The notes: a model not told the origin generated them from the letters alone. A DNA stretch of 64,000 nt from Yanshouia hominis (GCA_014385025.1 JACRTB010000003.1:186001-250000); one strand, 5' to 3'; positions 26,601 to 33,388 are shown, numbered from the stretch's first letter. Translations and numbers: made by a program.

Positions 26601-28292
26601 ACCCTGAAGATCACTGCCCCAGATTCCCTCTACTACAGCATTGAGTACTATTACAACGGAATCATTAACCCGTCGATGACCAAGACCGTTTCCGGCGTCA
26701 AGCTCGGCGACGTGATTGAAAACGCAGATGCGACCTCTATCACTGAGGGCGAGCTCGGCGGCAGCTACAAGTTTATTGAAGCCGTCGGCCTGCCGCTGAC
26801 CATCGGCGCTGAAACATCGGAAAATGTGCTTCGCCTTTACTATGAGAGCGGCGAGATCGTGCATGATCCCGATGCAGCGATCCAGATCATTCACCAATAC
26901 TACACGGACGGACGTTTGTCTGGTGAGCAGAAGAGCTCGCTCGACAGCGCTGAGGCTGGTCAGCAGATCTATATCGACAACAGCAACATGCCGGCAGGTC
27001 AGGTCATCCGCTCCGCTCCGATTTATGGGCGGCGGGGTTATGACTTTGACGGCAGCAGCATCCGGGTGGAGAGAACCCCGTTCTCCTATGAGGTCCTCTT
27101 CCATGGCAACGGATTTGTTACGGACCCCGCGTCGATTCCGGTCAATTACAAGTCCAACTTCACCATTCCGGCGGATGGCACGGCCAACCTGATCTGGATG
27201 ACGGAGGAAGGCAAAAAGCTGGTTGCTGAGGTAATCGAAGCGATCGAGACGACCGACATCGACAGCGGTTCGGACAGCGCGGACTTCCTGGCCTATCTGA
27301 TGGCACAGAGATATCCCAACGAACATGGAAAGGAATATTTCTTCCCGGGTCAGGAGTATTCTCTGGCGACTGCCGCCAACCTCGACCTCTATGCCTATGT
27401 GCTGAAACGGACCACCCTCACCAACGCCGATATCAGCGAGGCCTTTGCCCAGGCTGAGTCGGATCTGATCGCTCTCAAACGTGCGGTAACCAAGGGCGTC
27501 GATCCGGAGGATACCGGATTTGTCGGAGCTCTGCGCTCGCTGTTTGGCATGAAGAAGGTTGATTCCGATCTGAAGGCCAGATATCAGGCTTGCTGTGAAG
27601 CACTCTCCGATGAAATCTACGAGCTTGGCGACCTGCTCGACAGGTTCGAGGCGGAGAACGACAGAAAGCTGTCTGAAAAGACATGGGAGCGTTACGGCAA
27701 TCTTCTCACCGGGCTGACCGAGCTCGAGGAGATGATCGAAAATCTCGATGTGATCATCGACTCCGGTTATCAGGATTCCGGTTATCAGGATTCCGGTTAT
27801 CTCGACTCCGGATTCACTGTTACCCGCACCAGCAGCGCCTCCGGTGTCAGCGCCCAGAAGAAGAGCGTCTCCTTCCTGGAGGGACTCTTCGGAGGAATGC
27901 AGGTTGCTCAGGTGGTTGATTACGGCACGTCGGCAACCTACCCGATGACCATCACCAAGCTGGATAGCTTCCTCTATGAGGAAGGCTACACCTACACTGT
28001 CACCTTGGTCTACAACCGGACGACCGGCGGCGGCGGCGGCGATGGCGGCGATGATCCCGATCCCACCCCGATTCCCGATAATCCTGTCCCGCTCGGCCCG
28101 TCGCCTGATCTGGTGACGATCCTTGACGAGGAAGTTCCGCTCGGGAAGCTGCCGACCTCCGGCAGCAACCGCAATGCCCATCGCGCCGGCGGCGCGGCCC
28201 TCATGGCGGTGATCCTCGGATTGCTTGCCAAGGGACGCCGCAGGGATGGAGAAGGCGGTTCCGGCGAAGGGACGGACAGCAGCGGCGAATAA
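20619..28292 (+). CDS. Giant sortase-type surface protein with InlB-like and MBG/YDG repeats
   Basis: The product has 2557 residues. A signal peptide (MKKSWQRLGSAFLAFLMVF, cleavage near VLADS) is followed by several Listeria-Bacteroides (InlB B-type) repeats to about residue 842, marked by FLGWSQS-, FGGWTL-, FVGWYTS- and FLGWSTS-like units ending in LYA.W. From about 845 to 2005 come MBG/YDG-type Ig-like repeats (SYDGTAL, TYDGSAHSN, TYDGSAHSQ). A MucBP-like segment (IEYYYNGIINPSMTKTV) and an alpha-helical stretch follow, then pentapeptide repeats (QDSGY), a Gly/Asp/Pro linker and the C-terminal LPTSG, hydrophobic AGGAALMAVILGLLA and GRRR tail. LPTSG is a variant of LPxTG. It is probably a wall-anchored adhesin; its ligand is unknown. 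Confidence 0.93.
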   Translation: MKKSWQRLGSAFLAFLMVFTMLPASVLADSGTAADTSPKGSEIPAASGTPAVRSVINPGTDSSSYQTYRFYVEGALVDTQVVKTGDTLYAPATPAKEGHKFLGWSQSQSGGSYFTAFGVQTVSADGEVNLYADFAKVYYVFFMDTRGRVYATKEGTTGDSIAADVTFPVNADQAVTGWYTEAGLTNRVESVTLGEANITLYPKVENGHWITYDSKGGSYVEPAFVAPSDVTAAPAAPSRPGYTFGGWTLNGSAFTFGGALSENIQLEASWRANDTTYTVVYWIENADDEGYSYEGSRTNAGVTGSTVTLSNNQNGYSTSNINSGYRSYFTYERYDTGKTIAGDGSTIVNVYYSRNTYTLTFQAGGRWSTTTVATITAKYNAYIADEFGKAPFSTTYSGRAWEATSYYDYALQTLDRMPGRNVTFNLYDQSSYTLKTIYYYVQKVDSTANSPSWGQSGQYDQLKTVQTYFNYATYDEEYHEIEGFTRFSRSQAGFDRNDSKNFSNSRLNLYYIRNSYDLQFYNVNGIVNTASVKYQAPLAGHLNYVPSRPANIPASYEFVGWYTSPACEDGTEAADNLTTMPAGDVVVYAKWAAPTFTGTIHVTMAGNGATNTIEIPYGGTIDENTLVHEEVPAGSEWVGWTIRTGSEGNYTYTPFNFDTQIYGDITLYPYYVSTAAFTVSYDANGGSGAPADSKHYAQDSYAEIMASSGMTAPANKVFLSWNTEPDGSGDTYYPKDKLHIGTEDIILYAQWGDAPAAVSVSYHANYPDSTTVDPYVVGGLRNNDQHTVLSLEGCGFTKAQADYEFLGWSTSESGTEAEHAVGAQIRLDNNGENHLYAIWKAKPVLVITANGGSRSYDGTALTADGYKLTVNGGTAIEVGADGVYTFENGDVLTVVITGSQTDAGESANTVTSYTIQRGTATVTGKYKVTTVNGKLEVTPKAVTIKAADEAFTYDGSAHSNATYTVTGLVGGDAITATVAGSITYPSQSPVRNEVTGHTFTAGNAGNYTVSYEVGQLTMTYGTAQAITVTADDKSWTYDGSAHSQDSYTLKIGNGDPIPVGAEGVYTFANGDVLTVVVEGSVTNVADGEIANAITSLTITNQGEDVSGAYSITRNNGTLKINPKAVKVIAASEAFKYDGKAHSNADYTVDGLVGSDAITAVVEGSITYPSQSPVENVLKSYEFTSGTAGNYSVTTENGTLTMSYADAVEITVTAGSQSWTYDGSAHSQDSYTLKIGNGDPISVGAGGIHTFANGDVLAVEITGSVTNVAEGTVANTISSLTITNGTVDVSGAYAVTRNNGTLKINPKTVTIKAADDDFTYDGSAHSNATYTVTGLVGGDAITATVAGSITYPSQSPVRNEVTGHIFTAGSADNYTVSYTDGQLTMTYGTAQAITVTADDKSWTYDGSAHSQDSYTLKIGNGDPIPVSAAGVYTFANGDVLTVEITGSVTNVADGEIANAITSLTITNQGEDVSGAYSITRNNGTLKINPKAVTITAKNKEFEYDGQPHSYSSYSVDGLVGDDEVNATITGSITYPSESPMANQVTAHTFVKGAASNYAVGYVHGTLTMVPSTTEVTVTITGNHDSKVYNASEQSVTGFTTDVGTKTISVVLAEGSEAVAKGTGVGNYKMGLTEDDFVVTSANYSNIKVVVVDGYLDITPTSDEVTVTITGHTDTQTYNGEEYTVSGYDVSSSNPLYTEADFSFDGTASVSGTDAGGYPMGLTEENFLNTNSNFSNVVFDVTDGGLTIDPKAVTITAADEEFEYNGQPHSNAGYQVEGLVGSDAITAVVEGSITYPSDSPVENTVVSHEFTTGNPDNYEVSYVSGELTMKAASGEIVVTITGKNDTVKYDGGEHTVTGYDVTTSSALYTENDFTFSGDASASRTDAGTTGMGLTAENFANHNSGFSNVVFVVKDGFVTVEKRVLTLTSASDEKLYDGYALRNDQVTVSGDGFAEGEGATYDVTGVQQDPGSSKNTFDYLLDDGTKAENYEITKVEGTLKITAPDSLYYSIEYYYNGIINPSMTKTVSGVKLGDVIENADATSITEGELGGSYKFIEAVGLPLTIGAETSENVLRLYYESGEIVHDPDAAIQIIHQYYTDGRLSGEQKSSLDSAEAGQQIYIDNSNMPAGQVIRSAPIYGRRGYDFDGSSIRVERTPFSYEVLFHGNGFVTDPASIPVNYKSNFTIPADGTANLIWMTEEGKKLVAEVIEAIETTDIDSGSDSADFLAYLMAQRYPNEHGKEYFFPGQEYSLATAANLDLYAYVLKRTTLTNADISEAFAQAESDLIALKRAVTKGVDPEDTGFVGALRSLFGMKKVDSDLKARYQACCEALSDEIYELGDLLDRFEAENDRKLSEKTWERYGNLLTGLTELEEMIENLDVIIDSGYQDSGYQDSGYLDSGFTVTRTSSASGVSAQKKSVSFLEGLFGGMQVAQVVDYGTSATYPMTITKLDSFLYEEGYTYTVTLVYNRTTGGGGGDGGDDPDPTPIPDNPVPLGPSPDLVTILDEEVPLGKLPTSGSNRNAHRAGGAALMAVILGLLAKGRRRDGEGGSGEGTDSSGE
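23439..25085 (+). repeat. Three tandem 549-bp coding units within the surface-protein gene
   Basis: Units begin at about 23439, 23988 and 24537, exactly 549 bases (183 codons) apart. Each encodes a YDGSAHSN-type plus a YDGSAHSQ-type MBG module. Units one and three are closer to each other at the DNA level than either is to unit two, including long identical stretches offset by 1098 bases. This suggests recent duplication or gene conversion. Confidence 0.85.
27765..27815 (+). repeat. Pentapeptide-encoding tandem repeat
   Basis: A 15-base unit (GATTCCGGTTATCAG) occurs in three to four successive copies and encodes DSGYQ DSGYQ DSGYL DSGF just before the C-terminal part of the surface protein. 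Copy number is likely to vary between strains. Confidence 0.85.
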
Positions 28293-28335
28293 TCATCGCT
28301 GCGGCTGAAAAAGCCATCCCTGTCTCACCCAAAAG

Positions 28336-28374
28336 AAAAGAAGGCCCGCTGCCAACGGCAGCGGGCCTTCTTTG
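28336..28374 (+). terminator. Terminator of the surface-protein operon
   Basis: AAAGAAGGCCCGCTGCC and GGCAGCGGGCCTTCTTT form a near-perfect 17-bp stem around AAC, with a short T run, 44 bases after the stop. Confidence 0.92.
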
Positions 28375-28452
28375 GCGCGGGAAGCACTTTGCAGGCGGAA
28401 TTCCTGCTTTCCCCGCTGCGGGGAATCCTTCGCGGAAGCGTCAAATAAAGTC

Positions 28453-28502
28453 ATAAAAACACGAAGAGGAGGGCGTGACGTATTTCATGCCCTCCTCTTC
28501 GT
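28453..28502 (-). terminator. Terminator downstream of the DtxR-like gene
   Basis: ACGAAGAGGAGGGC and its exact complement form a 14-bp stem around 14 bases; the minus strand continues with GTTTTTATG. It lies 158 bases beyond the stop of the DtxR-like gene. Confidence 0.75.
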
Positions 28503-28659
28503 TGAATCGGATTCTCAGTGCAGCTTTCAATCCACTTACAGATTTGATGCTTACTCCTCTGCCCCGAGCGGTGAGTTGGCAGGAAAAGAACGCCCCTCCG
28601 CAGGCGAATCAAAGGAGGAAACGCTGTATGGGCCAATATGAGAATTTGTTCCGACCGGG

Positions 28660-29067
28660 CTATTGGGGCGGTTCGGGAAGCTTACAGCCACAGGAAGCCG
28701 CGGCCATCTGCAGCGAGCTTTGGATCATTGCTTCACGCCCCTCTTTTGAAACGGCACAGACCACAGCAAGTGCGTCCCGGCGGGACTGCTCCTGCGAAAG
28801 GCCCAGACAAAGGGTAAAATAACCGGAGAGCAGCGTGTATTCTGTAAAAATCCGACTGGCTTCCTGAATACCCGATGCGGTCAGGCGGATACTGCCGTAG
28901 TGCTTTTTGCAGACCAGCCCTTCATCTGTAAGCTTTTTCAGACTCTTGACGACGCTGGCGCGCGTAATACCCAAAAGATTTGCAAGATCCACCGAGCGTA
29001 CGGCGGCTCCGCCGTCGCTTAACTGATAAATTGCCAGCAAATACCGAATGGAAGAACCGGACAGCAA
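28660..29067 (-). CDS. DtxR/MntR-like metal regulator with atypical metal site
   Basis: The product has 135 residues when started at TTG 29067, which follows AGGAGGGG with good spacing; an ATG at 29136 in frame lacks a binding site. The winged helix is clear: SIRYLLAIYQLSD, SVDLANLLGITRASVVKSLKKLTDEGLV and the wing YGSIRLTASG. The dimerisation helix follows (IFTEYTLLSGYFTLCLGL). Where DtxR proteins have RHRLLE and EAC..EH as metal ligands, this protein has EYTLLS and DALAVVC, so the usual His/Cys/Glu ligands are absent, while it ends with a Cys pair (SCGCKLP). Divergent from feoAAB, it is the likely regulator of the palindromes found there. Confidence 0.8.
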   Translation of the reverse strand: MLSGSSIRYLLAIYQLSDGGAAVRSVDLANLLGITRASVVKSLKKLTDEGLVCKKHYGSIRLTASGIQEASRIFTEYTLLSGYFTLCLGLSQEQSRRDALAVVCAVSKEGREAMIQSSLQMAAASCGCKLPEPPQ

Positions 29068-29193
29068 ACGATCCCCTCCTGTTGGTCCCGCCGGATTGCG
29101 CGTATTACTTCGCTCCGGCGAAAAACAAAAAGGCATATGGATGTCCCATATGCAGAGTTTTCAAAAGAATGATTCCAGATTGAGCATTTAAAC

Positions 29194-29209
29194 GTTAGCA
29201 TAAGCTAAC
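29194..29209. promoter_or_regulatory. Feo operator 1 (upstream of the DtxR-like gene)
   Basis: GTTAGC-ATAA-GCTAAC is a perfect 6-4-6 inverted repeat 127 bases upstream of the TTG start of the regulator, fitting autoregulation. Confidence 0.75.
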
Positions 29210-29384
29210 TCAAATGTCAATAAGAAAATTTTGAGGGTTGGAAGCGGGCATAATGGCTTTCACGTTTGTTTTATCAAATAAATTACCGCAATCAAAACAA
29301 ACGGAAGGGAATCACAAATGCCTTCCTTGAGTGCTTGAGCGTTTTTTTCGACCCTTTAAATAGAGAAATATTTTGACAAAGGGA

Positions 29385-29413
29385 TTGACAAATACAGTTA
29401 GCGGTGGTAAACT
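29385..29413 (+). promoter_or_regulatory. Promoter of feo with embedded degenerate operator 2
   Basis: TTGACA (29385-29390), a 17-base spacer and TAAACT (29408-29413) form the promoter. GTTAGC-GGTG-GTAAAC (29397-29412), a degenerate version of the same palindrome, covers the spacer and the -10 box. Confidence 0.8.
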
Positions 29414-29427
29414 GTAAAACAGAAATA

Positions 29428-29443
29428 GTTAGTTATAGCTAAC
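29428..29443. promoter_or_regulatory. Feo operator 3 (promoter-proximal)
   Basis: GTTAGT-TATA-GCTAAC lies 15 bases after the -10 box, near the expected transcription start. With the extra flanking A/T it is an 18-base palindrome. Confidence 0.8.
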
Positions 29444-29495
29444 TGTTAAAAATTGCGGGACAGCACCTGCTAACACAAGGGGGATGGTGTTTATT

Positions 29496-29720
29496 ATGCC
29501 GTTGGCGATGGCTCAAACGGGGAAAGAAACCGTTGTGAAAGAGATTCGCGGAAGGGATGAAACGAAGCGGTTCCTCGCCAGTCTGGGATTTGTGGAAGGA
29601 AGCAGCATTGTCGTCGTTTCTGAGATGGGCGGTAGCCTGATTGTGAATGTGAAGGACACGCGGGTTGCGCTGAGCAAAGGCATGGCAGGTAAGATTATGG
29701 TGCAGGGAGGAATATCATGA
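29496..29720 (+). CDS. feoA: FeoA-domain protein 1
   Basis: The 74-residue SH3-like FeoA protein assists the ferrous iron transporter FeoB at the membrane. FLASLGFVEGSSIVVVSEMGGSLIVNVKDTR, in parts, gives the family pattern LGFVEG, then GGSLIV, then R(V)ALS and a C-terminal GxAGKIMV. ATG 29496 is chosen because ATG 29484 lies inside the AAGGGGGATG binding site. The stop overlaps the second feoA start (ATGA). Confidence 0.88.
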   Translation: MPLAMAQTGKETVVKEIRGRDETKRFLASLGFVEGSSIVVVSEMGGSLIVNVKDTRVALSKGMAGKIMVQGGIS

Positions 29721-29938
29721 AAACGCTGAGGAATACCCGGTGCGGCGAGACGGTCACCGTGACGAAGCTCGGAGGGGAAGGGGCCTTGAAGCGCCGCATT
29801 ATGGATATGGGGATCACCAAGGGAACCCCGATCTATGTCCGCAAGGTGGCGCCGCTGGGCGATCCCGTGGAGATCACGGTGCGCGGCTACGAGCTTTCGC
29901 TGCGTAAAGGCGACGCGGAAAACATTGTTGTGGAATAG
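29717..29938 (+). CDS. feoA: FeoA-domain protein 2
   Basis: This 73-residue second FeoA has the full family pattern: RIMDMGITKGTPIYVRKVAPLGDP followed by VRGYELSLRKGDAENI. It is translationally coupled to the first copy and precedes feoB by 115 bases. Two adjacent FeoA paralogues are common in Clostridia; the split of work between them is not known from sequence. Confidence 0.93.
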   Translation: MKTLRNTRCGETVTVTKLGGEGALKRRIMDMGITKGTPIYVRKVAPLGDPVEITVRGYELSLRKGDAENIVVE

Positions 29939-29979
29939 GAAGTCCGCCGCGCGGCGCGCGGCTTTTCTTTGCGGCATCA

Positions 29980-29995
29980 GTTAGCTTTTGCTAAC
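29980..29995. promoter_or_regulatory. Feo operator 4 (between feoA2 and feoB)
   Basis: GTTAGC-TTTT-GCTAAC is a perfect 6-4-6 inverted repeat 58 bases upstream of feoB. It suggests an internal, separately controlled start for feoB or an operator acting as a roadblock. Confidence 0.75.
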
Positions 29996-30053
29996 AATGA
30001 GAAACTTCAAAGACCGTTGTGTCAGCGGGAAATCCCGCAGAGGAGGTAACAGC

Positions 30054-32249
30054 ATGGCAATCAAGCTTGCGCTCGCAGGAAATCCGAACTGCGGCAAGAC
30101 GACGATGTTCAACGATTTGACCGGCGCCAACCAGTATGTTGGAAACTGGCCGGGAGTGACGGTTGAAAAAAAGGAAGGAAAACTGCGCGGCCACAAGGAT
30201 GTGGTTGTAACCGATCTCCCTGGAATCTACAGCCTGTCTCCCTACACGCTGGAAGAGGTTGTCACCCGGGATTACATCATGAACGAGCATCCGAGCGTCA
30301 TCATGAATCTGGTGGACGGATCGAATATTGAGCGAAATCTTTATTTGACCACTCAGCTCACTGAAATGGGGATTCCGGTGGTCATCGCCCTGAATATGAT
30401 GGATGTCGTGAGAAAAAACGGCGACCGGATCGACACCCAAAAGCTCGCGGCGGCTCTGGGCTGCGAGGTGGTGGAAACATCCGCGGTCAAGGGCGAGGGC
30501 TCGAAGCAGGCGGCGGACCGCGCGGTTCAGATTGCACAGGAGGGGAGGCGGACCCTGCCGAAGCATACCTTTGCTCCCGTGGTGGAGGAGGCGCTGGAGC
30601 GAATTCAAAACCTGACGGCAGAGCTGGTTCCCGCGGAGAAGGCGCGCTGGTACGCAGTCAAGCTCTTTGAACGGGACGGCCGCGTGCTCGATCAGCTCAA
30701 GCTGTCCGCGGAAACTGCCGGGAAGATAGAGGAAGCCATTGCCGCCTGTGAGAAGGCGATGGACGACGACAGTGAGAGCATCATTACCAATGAGCGGTAT
30801 CAGTACGTTGCCAGGGTTGTCAGAAATTGTGTTCACAAGAACCGCACCGGAATGACTTCCTCGGATAAGATCGACAGGATTGTGACCAATCGGATTTTGG
30901 CTCTGCCCATCTTCGCCGTGGTGATGTTCGCGATCTACGGGATTGCAATGGGAGGATATTCCTTCTCGATCGGGACGATGGGAACCGACTGGGCCAACGA
31001 TGTCCTCTTCGGGGAGTTGGTCCCCGGAGCAGTCGATGCTTTTCTCGGCACGCTGGGGGTCAGCGGGTGGCTCTACGGCTTGATTCAGGACGGCATTGTG
31101 GCCGGTGTGGGCGCGGTGCTTGGCTTTGTGCCGCAAATGCTGGTGCTTTTCCTGCTGCTGGCCATTCTGGAGGATGTGGGCTACATGGCCCGGGTAGCCT
31201 TCATCATGGACCGGATTTTCCGCAAATTCGGACTCTCGGGCAAGAGCTTTATCCCGATGCTGGTTGCCACCGGCTGCGGCGTGCCGGGAATTATGGCCTC
31301 GCGGACGATTGAACAGGACCGCGACCGCAAGATTACCATTATGACCACCGGATTCATCCCCTGCGGCGCAAAAATGCCGATTATTGGACTTTTTGCCGGA
31401 GCTGTTTTCGGAAATTCTCCATGGGTGGCCACCTCGGCCTTCTTTATCGGGATTGCCGCGGTCATTATTTCCGGCGTCATGCTCAAAAAGTTCAGAGTTT
31501 TTGCCGGGGAGCCCGCGCCCTTCGTCATGGAGCTGCCCGCCTATCATGCGCCGTCTCCGGGCAATGTCCTGCGCGCCACCTGGGAACGCGGCTGGTCCTT
31601 CATCAAGCGCGCCGGAACGATCATTCTGCTCAGCTCGATCATTCTTTGGTTCCTGCAGGGCTATGGCGTGGCAGAGGGAGTGTTTCAGGCGGTGGAGGAC
31701 AACAACGATTCGCTGCTGGCGGTGATCGGCAATGGAATCGCCTGGATTTTCGCTCCTCTGGGCTGGGTTGGAGACATGGCATGGAAGGCTGCCGTCGCCA
31801 CCATCACCGGATTGATCGCCAAGGAGGAGGTTGTCAACACCTTCGGCGTCCTTTACCAGTATGCCGGCGGGGCGGATCTTCTCGAGGACAGCCATGATAT
31901 CTGGGCGGCGATCGGCGCGGATTTCGGTGTGATGTCGGCTTACAGCTTTATGGTGTTCAACCTGCTCTGTGCCCCCTGCTTTGCCGCGATGGGCGCGATC
32001 AGGCGGGAGATGAACAATGCCAGGTGGACGATGGGTGCAATCGGATATATGTGCCTCTTCGCCTATGTAACCTCGATGATTGTGTTCCAACTCGGCGGAC
32101 TGATCACCGGGGAGGCCTCCTTTGGACCGGGGACGGCCGTCGCCGCGGTTCTTTTGGCCGGAATTTTTTATCTGCTCTTCCGCAGGGGCTATCAGGGCGA
32201 GGATATCATTCGGATGAGCGCGGTGGAAACCGCTGAGGTCAAGGCTTGA
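30054..32249 (+). CDS. feoB: Ferrous iron transporter FeoB
   Basis: The product has 731 residues. An N-terminal G-protein domain shows G1 GNPNCGKTT, Switch region GNWPGVTVEKKEG, G3 DLPGIYSLSPY and G4 NMMD, followed by a helical GDI-like spacer. The polytopic C-terminal part has two Gate motifs, including MLVATGCGVPGIMASRTI with the conserved Cys and the later LCAPCFAAMGAI. It imports Fe2+. ATG 30054 follows AGAGGAGG; the frame extends 22 codons upstream to 29988 but that part crosses an operator and a small hairpin. It is the core of the feo locus. Confidence 0.97.
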   Translation: MAIKLALAGNPNCGKTTMFNDLTGANQYVGNWPGVTVEKKEGKLRGHKDVVVTDLPGIYSLSPYTLEEVVTRDYIMNEHPSVIMNLVDGSNIERNLYLTTQLTEMGIPVVIALNMMDVVRKNGDRIDTQKLAAALGCEVVETSAVKGEGSKQAADRAVQIAQEGRRTLPKHTFAPVVEEALERIQNLTAELVPAEKARWYAVKLFERDGRVLDQLKLSAETAGKIEEAIAACEKAMDDDSESIITNERYQYVARVVRNCVHKNRTGMTSSDKIDRIVTNRILALPIFAVVMFAIYGIAMGGYSFSIGTMGTDWANDVLFGELVPGAVDAFLGTLGVSGWLYGLIQDGIVAGVGAVLGFVPQMLVLFLLLAILEDVGYMARVAFIMDRIFRKFGLSGKSFIPMLVATGCGVPGIMASRTIEQDRDRKITIMTTGFIPCGAKMPIIGLFAGAVFGNSPWVATSAFFIGIAAVIISGVMLKKFRVFAGEPAPFVMELPAYHAPSPGNVLRATWERGWSFIKRAGTIILLSSIILWFLQGYGVAEGVFQAVEDNNDSLLAVIGNGIAWIFAPLGWVGDMAWKAAVATITGLIAKEEVVNTFGVLYQYAGGADLLEDSHDIWAAIGADFGVMSAYSFMVFNLLCAPCFAAMGAIRREMNNARWTMGAIGYMCLFAYVTSMIVFQLGGLITGEASFGPGTAVAAVLLAGIFYLLFRRGYQGEDIIRMSAVETAEVKA

Positions 32250-32283
32250 CCATCTCATCTTTCTTTGATCAGGAGGAATCAAA

Positions 32284-32424
32284 ATGGGAAACTTGATTGT
32301 TGGCGCAATTCTCGCGGCCTGTATCTTTTTTGCGGTTCGCTATTTGTACCGGCAGGCCAAAAAGGGGCAGTGCGCGGGCTGCTCCGGCTGCAAAGGCGGA
32401 CATGACTGTCACTGCGGCAGGTAG
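32284..32424 (+). CDS. FeoB-associated Cys-rich membrane protein
   Basis: This 46-residue protein has one N-terminal membrane segment (LIVGAILAACIFFAVRYLY) and a cysteine/glycine/histidine tail (CAGCSGCKGGHDCHC). This matches the small FeoB-associated Cys-rich family usually found next to feoB in Firmicutes. GGAGG precedes the ATG, 34 bases after feoB. It may handle iron on the cytoplasmic side or stabilise FeoB; this is not shown by the sequence. Confidence 0.9.
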   Translation: MGNLIVGAILAACIFFAVRYLYRQAKKGQCAGCSGCKGGHDCHCGR

Positions 32425-32491
32425 ACTGCTGCAAATAAGGGGCGCAGAAAAGGGCTGCTCCCATAAGATTGTTTGCAATTTTTAAGTCGTG

Positions 32492-32521
32492 CCGCAGGAA
32501 ATTTCGATTTCCTGCGGTTTT
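32492..32521 (+). terminator. Terminator of the feo operon
   Basis: CCGCAGGAAAT and ATTTCCTGCGG form a perfect 11-bp stem around TTCG, followed by TTTT. Confidence 0.9.
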
Positions 32522-32528
32522 CGGCATA

Positions 32529-32556
32529 CAAAAAAGACGGTGCCATTCGGCACCGC
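32529..32556 (-). terminator. Terminator of the chorismate mutase gene
   Basis: CGGTGCC and GGCACCG pair around four bases; the minus strand continues TCTTTTTTG, 17 bases after the stop. Confidence 0.9.
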
Positions 32557-32572
32557 CCGGGGTGGATGAAAT

Positions 32573-33091
32573 TTACAGCAGCGTGAACTGTTCCGCGGTA
32601 TCCGAAAGGACCGAGAGCGCCGCGATAAAACCGGGGTCCTGAATTTTGCCGACCATTTCGATATCGACGGCCATTTTTCCGCCCGGCATCGCCTGAGAAT
32701 GAATCCCGGTAATGGAGATATCCGCGGCGGCGAGCGGGGAAAGGTAACGGGTCAAAGCTCCGGGATGATCCGAAAGGATGGCCCGAACCGAAGCGCCGCC
32801 CAAAGCGGTAGGAATTTCAAACTCTTTGGGTTGAATCTGATATTCATAGAGCTTATTGAGATCCATCAGAATGCCATAAACCAGCTTCAGGCCGGGGTTG
32901 ATATTATCATGTCCAACCTGTTCGCCAACCTTGCTGAGCACCTGCTGTTCCCGGTCGGGGGCAAAAACGGGGAGATGGTGCTCGGTTTTGTATTCCGCGA
33001 CCTGCCGGATCAGCTCCCGGCGCTGCAAAATACGGATGATGATTTCGTGGTCAATCTGGTCAATCTGTTCGCGGAGGTTCTTCAATTCCAT
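32573..33091 (-). CDS. Chorismate mutase (AroQ type) fused to an ACT domain
   Basis: The 172-residue product carries an N-terminal AroQ-type chorismate mutase (about 1-85; LREQIDQIDHEIIIRILQRREL, AEYKTEHHLPVFAPDREQQVL in parts, with the expected Arg and Lys ligands) and a C-terminal ACT domain (about 103-172; RAILSDHPGALTRYLSPLAAADISITGI). It would turn chorismate into prephenate for Phe/Tyr synthesis, with the ACT domain as the likely amino-acid sensor. It resembles PheA with the central prephenate dehydratase domain missing. ATG 33091 follows AAAAGGGGACC. It is divergent from a T-box-controlled transporter with a possible tyrosine specifier. Confidence 0.88.
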   Translation of the reverse strand: MELKNLREQIDQIDHEIIIRILQRRELIRQVAEYKTEHHLPVFAPDREQQVLSKVGEQVGHDNINPGLKLVYGILMDLNKLYEYQIQPKEFEIPTALGGASVRAILSDHPGALTRYLSPLAAADISITGIHSQAMPGGKMAVDIEMVGKIQDPGFIAALSVLSDTAEQFTLL

Positions 33092-33136
33092 AAACAGGTC
33101 CCCTTTTCATGATTTGTGCGCTTATCGGGGCTTTCT

Positions 33137-33209
33137 CATAGTGAAATCGCACAGTACATAGTAAAAACGCAGTATATTTATTATAATAATTTGTGAAGGT
33201 TACTGTCAA
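33137..33209 (-). promoter_or_regulatory. Promoter and direct-repeat site of the chorismate mutase gene
   Basis: On the minus strand TTGACA (33209-33204) and TATAAT (33185-33180) are 18 bases apart. Downstream, CATAGTRAAA (plus-strand reading) occurs twice, at 33137 and 33157, exactly 20 bases apart, a spacing suitable for a regulator binding one DNA face. Confidence 0.6.
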
Positions 33210-33388
33210 TGGATAAAAGAAACGGGATTCTTCCCTTCATTCGGAAAAAAACTGTACAGGTCTCCAAGCGCGGAATGGCAAGGAAAAAAGATGAAAAATA
33301 GGATTATAACTGTCCGTCATTCCAATCAATATGGAAGAAAGATAAAAACGAGAGCTGAAAATATATCATATTGCACAACAAAAAAAGC

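Noticed and set aside
22308-28181. A 1957-codon open frame on the minus strand opposite the surface-protein gene
   Set aside because: It is a shadow frame kept open by the biased codons and repeats of the plus-strand gene; it has no signal, no family resemblance and no binding site.
28503-28630. A riboswitch upstream of an AAAGGAGG-ATG at 28628
   Set aside because: The ORF starting there is antisense to the DtxR-like gene and has no recognisable protein. The 5' sequence matches no riboswitch consensus I can recall.
29991-32282. A 763-codon open frame antisense to feoB
   Set aside because: The plus strand encodes an unmistakable FeoB; the antisense product is His/Arg/Gln-rich with no recognisable domain.
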